Below are positions 1 to 5,389 of a stretch of DNA of 8,847 bases, one piece after another (position 1 is the first letter of the stretch; the number at the start of each line of letters is the position of its first letter). The DNA comes from Calditrichota bacterium (GTDB lineage Bacteria > Electryoneota > RPQS01). The notes beneath the pieces were generated by a model. The model had not been told where the DNA came from and ran no database searches. It saw only the letters and a list, made by a program, of their open reading frames with translations. Location: the NCBI GenBank assembly GCA_020057985.1, contig JAGVEU010000113.1, positions 1-8,847 of the forward strand, read 5' to 3'. Position numbers and translations under genes: made by a program.

Positions 1-53
1 AGCGCGCTGCGTTCCTCGTCACTTAATTTAATTTCTGGGGCTTGTTTACTCAT
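1..53 (-). CDS. Probable IS630-family transposase, N-terminal fragment (cut by window edge)
   Basis: On the minus strand an ATG at 53-51 opens a frame that stays open to the left edge and gives 17 residues, MSKQAPEIKLSDEERSA. The pattern of a short basic/polar start followed by 'I-x-L-[ST]-x-E-E-R' is typical of the helix-turn-helix N-terminus of IS630-family transposases, which act in the cytoplasm by cutting and pasting at TA dinucleotides. Upstream of the ATG lies only a weak SD-like GGGG four bases away, and the start sits in a small hairpin (see 36-60). The catalytic DDE domain would lie outside the window, so activity cannot be judged. It could instead be another small DNA-binding protein. 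The call rests on a short N-terminal resemblance only. Confidence 0.42.
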   Translation of the reverse strand, partial: MSKQAPEIKLSDEERSA

Positions 54-60
54 AACCCCA
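36..60 (-). promoter_or_regulatory. Hairpin around the transposase-like start codon
   Basis: On the minus strand TGGGG (60-56) can pair with CCCCA (40-36), putting the start codon ATG (53-51) in the 15-nt loop and the only SD-like GGGG in the stem. Sequestering of translation starts by such stems is known for insertion-sequence transposases as a way to damp expression from readthrough transcripts. The stem is seen directly; the function is inferred. Confidence 0.28.
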
Positions 61-116
61 AGATAATTATTTATTATGTCTTTTGCAAGTAGGTACTAGC
101 ACCAGGAGGGGAGACC

Positions 117-161
117 ATGAAGTCATCCGTGCTGTTGCCCAATCTACACAATCAGTATTAA
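117..161 (+). CDS. 14-codon ORF with strong Shine-Dalgarno (leader peptide or truncated gene)
   Basis: ATG at 117 is preceded by AGGAGG (104-109) with a 7-base spacer, the best ribosome binding site in the window. It opens a frame encoding MKSSVLLPNLHNQY and then TAA at 159-161. The peptide has no signal sequence or recognisable motif, and no run of a single amino acid as in classical attenuator leaders. It lies 73 bases before the hairpin at 235-256. It could be a leader peptide, a gene beheaded by rearrangement near the transposase-like fragment, or chance. I recognise no family. Confidence 0.25.
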   Translation: MKSSVLLPNLHNQY

Positions 162-234
162 TGACGGCAAAAGTAGCTATGCGGTCTGACTTCAGGTAAT
201 TGAGCGAATTCTACTCCATACCATAACGCAAAAG

Positions 235-256
235 CCCCCGACCGTTCTGTCGGGGG
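235..256. terminator. GC-rich hairpin, probable intrinsic terminator
   Basis: CCCCCGAC (235-242) and GTCGGGGG (249-256) form a perfect 8-bp stem with a 6-base loop. The minus-strand side is followed by CTTTT and the plus-strand side by the weaker TTCT, so it may work in both directions, best for minus-strand transcripts. It insulates the lipoprotein promoter starting at 275 from anything upstream. Because a short ORF precedes it on the plus strand, an attenuator role is an alternative. Confidence 0.65.
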
Positions 257-274
257 TTCTCTGTATCCAATGAC

Positions 275-303
275 TTGACACTCCGAATAGATATTCGTAA
301 ACT
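275..303 (+). promoter_or_regulatory. Sigma70-like promoter of the clostripain-like lipoprotein gene
   Basis: A perfect -35 hexamer TTGACA (275-280) is separated by exactly 17 bases from TAAACT (298-303), a 4/6 match to the -10 box including its first two and last bases. Transcription would begin near 310, giving a leader of about 55 bases before the ATG at 365. The spacer is filled by the palindrome annotated at 284-297, which suggests regulation. Placement right after a terminator-like hairpin fits a monocistronic unit. Confidence 0.6.
284..297. promoter_or_regulatory. Operator-like palindrome inside the promoter spacer
   Basis: CGAATA (284-289), two bases, then TATTCG (292-297) form a perfect inverted repeat lying entirely between the -35 and -10 boxes and abutting the -10. 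Dimeric repressors often bind at this position. The palindrome is plain in the sequence; the regulator is unknown and the role is inferred. Confidence 0.38.
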
Positions 304-364
304 GATGGAATCATTTTGTCAGATTTTATAGCGGTTTCTCTCCATCTCATGAAAGGAATTAGCC

Positions 365-3253
365 ATGTCCGCAATTGTGAAACATATTCTTCTGATCGGC
401 ACGGGATTGCTATGTTCGTATTTGCTATGTGTCGTGAGTTGCAGGAAAGACGAGGACAATGAACCTGCTCCGGAGCCGAGTTTGTCACTAACTGCGCCAA
501 ATGGCAATGAAGTCTGGTTTGTCGGAGATGCGGACACGATTCGCTGGAACTCAGTCGGACTTAACGAGAACGTCCGGATCGAGTTGAACCGGAACTTCCC
601 TTCAGGAACATGGGAGAGCATTTCCGGGAGCGCCGCCAACAATGGAAGCTATGGATGGCTCGTAACGGATACGGTCACAACAGTGGCGCGAGTGAGAATT
701 CGCGGCGTGGCCAATTCAAACAAGAGTGACATCTCTGACCTGAACTTCAGCATTGGCAAGCGCGGAATCGTGTTGACCGCGCCGAATGGTGGCGAAACCT
801 TGTTCATCGGCGATGCGGACTCGGTCAGATGGACAACGACTTCACCTCCTCAGGACAGTATCAAGATCGAACTGAATCGCGGTTATCCAATTGGAGGATG
901 GGAGACTATCACAGCGAAGTTCGTCAATTCCGGCAGTTTTCCATGGCTGATTTCTGGAACTGCCGGCACAAACGCGCGGATGAGAATCCGTAGTTTCGAG
1001 CATCCTGCTGTAGGCGATTCGTCAAACGCCAACTTCTCACTTGCCGTTCGCTCGATCATCGTGAACAGACCGGCCGGAGGTGAGCTGTTTGCAATTAGCG
1101 CAACGGACACCATTAAATGGACGTCCAATCTTTTGGAGCCCCTGAAGATCGAGCTGAATCGAAGCTATCCTTCCGACGCATGGGAGATCATCTATCCCAG
1201 CGCGGGAAACACCGGTCGGCTCGCATGGACTGTGGTTGGACCTGTAACCATTGCAGCACGAGTGAGAATCACAGGTGTTTTGCATACAAGTGTCGGTGAT
1301 ACCTCGAACACGGACTTCACGATTGCCACTCCAGAATTAGCACTTCTCGCGCCCAATGGAGGTGAGAGTCTGACTATCGGATACAATGATTCAATCCGAT
1401 GGACCTCCTCCAACCTTCCGGGAAATGTCAAGATCGAATATACGACGGCATATCCGTCGGGAGCATGGCAAGTGATTGCCTTCGCTCCGAATACCGGAGT
1501 ATACGTTTGGACGGTCACGGAGCCTTCGACCTCGACGGCGCGCGTACGTGTAAGCAGTGTCTTTCTGCCCCTGCTTAGCGACGAATCAGACTCAAGCTTC
1601 ACGATCAGTGGGCGCGCAATTTGGACCGTCATGGCCTACTGCGATGGCAACAACACCTTGGACGGTTCCGGTGGCTTTTCATCCTCAGTAATCAGGAACG
1701 TTCAGGACATGGAGTTGGTGGGCAATCAGGATGTCGTCCATATCATTGCGATGGTTACGTCCATGCGAACAGGTGGAGTTGCCAAATACTACCACGTCGA
1801 GTATCGCCCCGCGGAACTTCCGGATTCCATCAGCTCTCCCATGCTCCTCAATCGCGGACTCAAAGACATGTCCGATCCAACCACCCTCAGGGAGTTCATC
1901 AACTACTGCACAGCAAACTATCCTGCTCAACACTACATCCTTGTGCTTGATGATCACGGAGCCGGTTGGCCGGGCAGTTGTCTTGATGAAGTCAATGGCG
2001 GTGGAGGTTTCCTGACCATGCCGGAACTCAAAGAAGCCATCTCCCAGTCCGATATCTCCCATGTGGACATTGTGGTTTTTCATGCATCGTCAATGGCTAT
2101 GGCAGAAGTAGCCTATGAGTTGCGGAACGTAGCGGACTACATGGTTGCCGGACAATTCGTCATGCCAATGACGAATCTCCTCGCGGCAGATCTCTGGCTC
2201 GATTGGCTGCGGAGCAATCCCGGTATGTCTTCCGCTAACGTGGCGCAGAAAATCGCAGAGAACGTAATCGTCCGCGCTCAGGCGCATCAGAAGACCATAC
2301 AATTTGCGGTCATAGCTCTCGAACAAATGCCCAGCCTCGCTTCCGAAGTTGGCTCGTTGGGGAATATCCTAATCGCCAACGCGGCTCCTCACTGGAATGA
2401 AGTCTTAGACGCATGGGATCAAGTACATGCTTCGTTTGATGCCCCAGCATTTGTAGACCTACGTGAATTTGCAGTCAGGATACTTCAGGAGACAAATCTC
2501 GGACAGAACAATCTCATTCAGAATGCAGCAAATAACGTCATTGCCCTGATGAGCAGCGCTGTCCCCTTTACTTCCGTTTACTTTCAACCTCCCGACCAGC
2601 CGGTTGCGCGCGGTGGACTTAGCATTCACTTACCTGTCCAATATGGTGAGTTTGATTCGAGCAACTATGCGGCGCTTGAATTCCAACAGACCAACTGGAT
2701 CAATTTCCTTTCAGCCTTTCTTCAGAATGCAGGCGGTCAGGAACCAACCGGACGCTGTTGCTACAACAATAACACACAGTGTGTTGTCAGTACGCAGTCG
2801 GAATGTGCGCAACTCCAAGGGATCTGGACTCAAGGTTTGAACTGCACTGCTCCTTGCCAGCAGCCTGACTGTGCCGATAGCTGCCATCAGGCACAAACAA
2901 TCCAAATTGGACAGAATGTGGAAGAGTGTCAGTTCACCGACCAGCATCGGCTTCATTGGTTCCGTATTACGCTCAATCCCGGAACCTATCGTTTCCACCT
3001 CAGCAACTTTCCTCAAGGCGCAGACTACGACTTGTATACCTTCGGGCAATGCTCAGACTACCCCAGCAGCCCAACTCTGTGCAGCGGCAACAACGCAGGA
3101 CCGGAGGATTTCCAGTGCGTCATTAGTTCTACGGTACAGATTCAAGTCCTTGCCAGCGCCTTTCAAGGTCCGTACGGAAATTACTCCCTGCTCATCTCGC
3201 AGTTGAGCGAACCGGCAGCGGACGCTCCTGTCATTGATATTGGGAAACCATGA
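365..3253 (+). CDS. Exported lipoprotein with four Ig-like repeats, a clostripain-like (C11) domain lacking the catalytic Cys, and a PPC domain
   Basis: A 962-aa protein starting at ATG 365, with AAAGGA (352-357) 7 bases upstream. Residues 5-25 form a hydrophobic export signal ending in the lipobox VVSC, so Cys26 should be lipidated and the protein anchored in a membrane. Residues 40-418 are four Kre9/KNH-type Ig-like repeats opening with motifs such as 'APNGGE'. Residues 419 to about 790 resemble clostripain-family (C11, clan CD) peptidases: WTVMAYCDGNNTLD at the start, then the His-Gly motif LDDHGAGWPG (His531). The block normally reading FDACLMA is here FHASSMA (572-578), so Ser575 stands where the catalytic Cys is expected and His573 replaces Asp. 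Residues 796-836 are a Cys-rich 'GRCCY...C...C' cassette and about 836-950 a pre-peptidase C-terminal (PPC) domain. The frame is intact and codon use is unremarkable. I infer a surface protein that is either a pseudo-protease or uses another nucleophile. Family assignment is fairly sure, activity doubtful. Confidence 0.88.
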   Translation: MSAIVKHILLIGTGLLCSYLLCVVSCRKDEDNEPAPEPSLSLTAPNGNEVWFVGDADTIRWNSVGLNENVRIELNRNFPSGTWESISGSAANNGSYGWLVTDTVTTVARVRIRGVANSNKSDISDLNFSIGKRGIVLTAPNGGETLFIGDADSVRWTTTSPPQDSIKIELNRGYPIGGWETITAKFVNSGSFPWLISGTAGTNARMRIRSFEHPAVGDSSNANFSLAVRSIIVNRPAGGELFAISATDTIKWTSNLLEPLKIELNRSYPSDAWEIIYPSAGNTGRLAWTVVGPVTIAARVRITGVLHTSVGDTSNTDFTIATPELALLAPNGGESLTIGYNDSIRWTSSNLPGNVKIEYTTAYPSGAWQVIAFAPNTGVYVWTVTEPSTSTARVRVSSVFLPLLSDESDSSFTISGRAIWTVMAYCDGNNTLDGSGGFSSSVIRNVQDMELVGNQDVVHIIAMVTSMRTGGVAKYYHVEYRPAELPDSISSPMLLNRGLKDMSDPTTLREFINYCTANYPAQHYILVLDDHGAGWPGSCLDEVNGGGGFLTMPELKEAISQSDISHVDIVVFHASSMAMAEVAYELRNVADYMVAGQFVMPMTNLLAADLWLDWLRSNPGMSSANVAQKIAENVIVRAQAHQKTIQFAVIALEQMPSLASEVGSLGNILIANAAPHWNEVLDAWDQVHASFDAPAFVDLREFAVRILQETNLGQNNLIQNAANNVIALMSSAVPFTSVYFQPPDQPVARGGLSIHLPVQYGEFDSSNYAALEFQQTNWINFLSAFLQNAGGQEPTGRCCYNNNTQCVVSTQSECAQLQGIWTQGLNCTAPCQQPDCADSCHQAQTIQIGQNVEECQFTDQHRLHWFRITLNPGTYRFHLSNFPQGADYDLYTFGQCSDYPSSPTLCSGNNAGPEDFQCVISSTVQIQVLASAFQGPYGNYSLLISQLSEPAADAPVIDIGKP
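482..1618 (+). repeat. Four tandem ~95-aa Ig-like repeats (Kre9/KNH type) within the lipoprotein
   Basis: The repeats span residues 40-134, 135-230, 231-324 and 325-418. Each begins with a strand like 'L-T-A-P-N-G-G-E', followed by 'G-D-A-D-[TS]-[IV]-[RK]-W', then 'K-I-E-L-N-R-x-[YF]-P-x-x-x-W-E-x-I', an inner 'W-x-[VI]' strand and 'A-R-[VM]-R-I'. The fourth copy has drifted most (EYTTAYP in place of ELNR). Similar domains in other secreted bacterial proteins act as spacers or binding modules between the anchor and the enzymatic head. The copies differ at the DNA level, so the duplication is old. Confidence 0.8.
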
Positions 3254-3270
3254 GGTTCGCAAATGCATTT

Positions 3271-3299
3271 CCCCCCGTTCACGGGGGGATAAAGGGGGG
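3271..3299. repeat. C6/G6/G6 palindromic element, possibly a dispersed genomic repeat
   Basis: CCCCCCGT (3271-3278) pairs with ACGGGGGG (3281-3288), realistically 7 bp with a TTCA loop. After ATAAA a second G6 tract (3294-3299) could replace the first in an alternative pairing. No T-run follows on either strand, so it is not a canonical intrinsic terminator. It starts 17 bases after the lipoprotein stop, in a convergent gap, where REP-like elements often sit. Only one copy is in the window, so the dispersed-repeat reading is inference. Confidence 0.4.
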
Positions 3300-3314
3300 T
3301 TACTCAAAAACAGC

Positions 3315-3346
3315 TTCGCCGGGTGGGATAGCCTCACCCGACCGAA
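3315..3346. terminator. Stem-loop between convergent genes, possible bidirectional terminator
   Basis: TTCG (3315-3318) pairs with CGAA (3343-3346). After a small 1x2 internal loop, CGGGTGGG (3320-3327) pairs with the segment 3333-3340 (one G-T pair), leaving a 5-base loop. The element lies between the stop of the lipoprotein gene (3253) and the stop of the yjbQ-like gene (3356). Its position favours termination for both. On the minus strand a T5 run follows only about 9 bases after the stem, and none follows on the plus strand, so efficiency is uncertain. Confidence 0.42.
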
Positions 3347-3355
3347 ATCCGAGAA

Positions 3356-3775
3356 TTATTCTCCAATGATCTGAACATGAATCTCTCGTGATCTCGGACG
3401 GTTATCGTGGTCAATAACCACAATCTGCTGCCATGTGCCGAGCACGAGCGAACCCTCTGCGATCGGAATCGTAATGCCCGGCCCCATCAGGGTCGCGCGA
3501 AGATGTGAGAATCCATTATCATCTCCCCATGTATTGCCGTGCCGGGTTTTCAAAGAACTCGGCACAAGCTTTTCTAAGAACTCCTTCATGTCTTCCACAA
3601 GGGCAGGCTCATACTCGATGGTTGAAACTGATGCCGTTGACCCAACAACAAAGACGCAGGCAAGACCGTTTTGTACTCCGGACTTTTGCACAATGTTCTG
3701 TACGCGGTCTGTAATGTCCCGAATATCAGAATGACCTTTTGTGGAAAGAGAAATGCTCTCACTGTATGACTTCAT
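3356..3775 (-). CDS. yjbQ: YjbQ/UPF0047 family protein (secondary thiamine-phosphate synthase enzyme)
   Basis: A 139-aa protein, essentially the full usual length of the family (E. coli YjbQ is about 138 aa). Family signatures are all present: VFVVGSTASVSTIEYEP (41-57), RHGNTWGDDNGFSHLRA (78-94), GPGITIPIAEGSLVLGTWQQI (98-118) and the closing HVQIIGE (133-139). His79, Asp85/Asp86, His91 and Arg93 are in their conserved places. The family is cytoplasmic and trimeric. Weak thiamine-phosphate synthase activity has been reported for members, but the physiological role is unsettled. The start matches the family N-terminus, although no good SD precedes it. It begins 18 bases after the stop of the beta-helix gene on the same strand, so it is probably translated from a shared message. 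Identification is confident; biological role is not. Confidence 0.93.
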   Translation of the reverse strand: MKSYSESISLSTKGHSDIRDITDRVQNIVQKSGVQNGLACVFVVGSTASVSTIEYEPALVEDMKEFLEKLVPSSLKTRHGNTWGDDNGFSHLRATLMGPGITIPIAEGSLVLGTWQQIVVIDHDNRPRSREIHVQIIGE

Positions 3776-3793
3776 GGTGACACTACGATCTTG

Positions 3794-5068
3794 CTACTCT
3801 GGTTCTTTAACTCTTGCCGCCGGTCCTCCGGAACTCCCTAAATCTGAAATCGAGCCATCGGGATTCGTCAGGGCTGAATCGCCCGCAGCTCGCGCCGGTG
3901 ACTTATCGCTTAGCTGAAAACTGAGCGTGTCTGCGAAGAGCGGATCGGCTACAATGAACGCTGTTGAATCCATACCGTCAACTTGCCTTGCGGTGTTGCC
4001 CCACACAAGATTATGCGAGATCTCCCATCCCACCGTATCGCCCTCCTGATTCCAAAATCCCACACATGGACAAACCCACTGCTTTCGCCATCCGTTGAAT
4101 GCCGAGATGTTGTTCACGATTCGACCGCGTGTGCCGGAATTCCAGATGGCAATCCCACAGTTGCCGTTGCGTGCGACCGTGTTATTCTCGGCAATCAACG
4201 TGCTCTCACCGGATGCGATGATTCCCCAACCGAGATTATCGGCAACCACGTTGTTGCGCGCAACGACCGTCGCTGTGCCGAATGATCCGATTCCCTTCCA
4301 ATAGTGACTGACACGATTGCGCAAACAAACCGCGCTTGCGTCCCACGTCACTCCAATGCCCGCGCCTCGCCCCGAATCAATCACGCAATCGGTGATCGTT
4401 GCCGTCGCTCCGCGGTAGAGGGCAATACCGTCCCACGTATTATTGGTAATGGAGCAGTGCTCAATCCACGCCTCACTATTTTCGCGAATCATGATTCCCC
4501 CAATGCCCACGATGACCGAGTCCATGCGATTGGTGTTGTCAAACAGATGGCAGTTGCGAATAGTCGCAGTGGAATACTTGATCACAATGGCTGCATCGGT
4601 AGCCGCTCCGCTTGTGTCCCGTTTGCCGCCTGTAATTCCCAGATTCTCGATAACTGATCCTCGCGAGTTCAGTAGCAGCGCTCCGTAGCCGGCATTCGTC
4701 ACGAGCGTCGTAGAGCCCGCGCCGTCTCCACATAAGACCAGACTCTTACCTTCGATTAAGAATCCGCAGGTGGCATAAACACGCGTTCGATGCTCCTGAC
4801 AGTTGCCACAGGTTTGCTCAACAAAAGCGGTTGTCGAAGCTCGGAACACTCCCGCGAAGATGTAAAGTGTATCGCCATCATGTGCGCGATCAATACTCTG
4901 CTGCAAGTCTTCTCCTGCCTTGACAGAGAGCGTTGCGCCTAGAGCGTAACTCGCGCACAAAAGAACGACGCCGACTGCCGATACAAATATTCTATTCCCC
5001 CACGAACAGTGGATGGACAAAGGGAGGTAATCCCTCGATATTCTCAAGAACCTACATAACGCTCGCAT
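3794..5068 (-). CDS. Secreted right-handed parallel beta-helix protein
   Basis: A 424-aa protein starting at 5068, with AAGGAG (5082-5077) 8 bases upstream. The N-terminus is a long signal peptide: a basic region to about residue 26, a hydrophobic core at 27-43 and probable cleavage near ALG-A (44/45). Residues 52-75 match the pectin-lyase-like cap ('LQQSIDRAHDGDTLYIFAGVF'). An unusual loop with CGNC (87-90) and Cys101 follows. Coils from about 105 to 345 repeat the 'N-x-[IV]-x-x-N-x-x-x-G-I-x-[IV]' rhythm of NosD-like/parallel beta-helix proteins. The C-terminus has the 'ADPLF...FQLSDKSPARAAGD' ending common in this group. No catalytic pectate-lyase site is evident, so carbohydrate binding or surface adhesion is as likely as enzymatic activity. 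No C-terminal sorting signal is visible. It is the first gene of a probable two-gene unit with yjbQ. Confidence 0.85.
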   Translation of the reverse strand: MRALCRFLRISRDYLPLSIHCSWGNRIFVSAVGVVLLCASYALGATLSVKAGEDLQQSIDRAHDGDTLYIFAGVFRASTTAFVEQTCGNCQEHRTRVYATCGFLIEGKSLVLCGDGAGSTTLVTNAGYGALLLNSRGSVIENLGITGGKRDTSGAATDAAIVIKYSTATIRNCHLFDNTNRMDSVIVGIGGIMIRENSEAWIEHCSITNNTWDGIALYRGATATITDCVIDSGRGAGIGVTWDASAVCLRNRVSHYWKGIGSFGTATVVARNNVVADNLGWGIIASGESTLIAENNTVARNGNCGIAIWNSGTRGRIVNNISAFNGWRKQWVCPCVGFWNQEGDTVGWEISHNLVWGNTARQVDGMDSTAFIVADPLFADTLSFQLSDKSPARAAGDSALTNPDGSISDLGSSGGPAARVKEPE

Positions 5069-5195
5069 CTGTTTTTCTCCTTCGTGTGCCTCTCTTTTCC
5101 AATATACGGCTTTTGGAGTTCAGTTGTTCATGTATTCCAGTTTCACGATGTGGGCCATAAATAGAAGAAAACGTGGAGGTTAGAAAATTGGGAAA

Positions 5196-5225
5196 ATAAT
5201 AGATATCCTTGTCGTCTTGAGCCAA
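5196..5225 (-). promoter_or_regulatory. Candidate promoter of the beta-helix/yjbQ unit
   Basis: Read on the minus strand, TTGGCT (5225-5220) is followed after 18 bases by TATTAT (5201-5196). This would start transcription near 5189 and leave a leader of about 120 bases. Both boxes match 4-5 of 6 consensus positions. No other pair in this stretch fits better, but the assignment is by eye. Confidence 0.38.
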
Positions 5226-5252
5226 GAAAATTCTCAGGCGACGCATATTCTC

Positions 5253-5281
5253 TTGCTTGGAGGTCTTACAATGTTTATATT
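5253..5281 (+). promoter_or_regulatory. Candidate promoter of the Cys-rich repeat protein gene
   Basis: TTGCTT (5253-5258), a 17-base spacer and TATATT (5276-5281) form a good sigma70-like promoter. Transcription would begin near 5288, giving a leader of about 100 bases that contains the hairpin at 5317-5346. Confidence 0.5.
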
Positions 5282-5316
5282 ATAGAGAGTGCAAGTTAGA
5301 CATGAAGAGTGGTTCA

Positions 5317-5346
5317 TCCGTATTGTGAAATAGTTCACGATACGGA
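5317..5346 (+). promoter_or_regulatory. Long leader hairpin / CRP-FNR-like inverted repeat
   Basis: TCCGTATTGTGAA (5317-5329) pairs with TTCACGATACGGA (5334-5346): 13 base pairs with one internal T-G wobble and an ATAG loop. As RNA it would be a very stable stem 43 bases before the start codon. No T-run follows, so it is not a terminator. As DNA it contains TGTGA-N6-TCAC, the spacing recognised by CRP/FNR-family regulators, although it lies downstream of the predicted promoter, where such a protein would repress. The symmetry is certain; the choice between RNA element and operator is open. Confidence 0.5.
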
Positions 5347-5389
5347 GGGCTACATCCGTCAAGTGAAGTCAACCATGAAGGAGATTATC

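Larger units (their letters stand above)
54..364. other. Intergenic region between the transposase-like start and the lipoprotein gene
   Basis: This 311-base gap holds an AT-rich stretch (about 61-80), an imperfect palindrome (GGTACTAGCACC, 92-103), a 14-codon ORF with a strong ribosome binding site (117-161), a GC-rich hairpin (235-256) and the lipoprotein promoter (275-303). Positions 162-234 contain nothing I can recognise. An IS630-type end with its TA target could lie around 91-100, but I cannot identify a terminal inverted repeat without the other end of the element. Confidence 0.5.
5069..5389. other. Divergent control region between the beta-helix and Cys-rich repeat genes
   Basis: This 321-base region carries no credible gene. 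It holds the ribosome binding site (5082-5077) and candidate promoter (5225-5196) of the minus-strand beta-helix gene. It also holds the candidate promoter (5253-5281), a strong leader hairpin (5317-5346) and the ribosome binding site AAGGAG (5378-5383) of the plus-strand gene. The two promoters are under 30 bases apart, so shared regulation is possible. The frame of the downstream gene is open back to an ATG at 5309, but that extension runs through the hairpin and lacks a signal peptide. Confidence 0.6.

Noticed and set aside
3283..3299. G-quadruplex from the two G6 tracts
   Set aside because: Folding on one strand would require zero-length loops within each G6 run. The pairing with the nearby C6 tract is a simpler structure.
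4095..4657. Plus-strand open frames across the beta-helix gene
   Set aside because: They lack ribosome binding sites and recognisable protein features, while the minus-strand frame has a signal peptide, SD and clear beta-helix repeats. They are shadow frames.
5309..5389. Extended start at ATG 5309 for the Cys-rich repeat gene
   Set aside because: No Shine-Dalgarno precedes it, the extension destroys the signal peptide and it runs through a 13-bp hairpin. ATG 5390 has AAGGAG at ideal spacing and a clean signal peptide.
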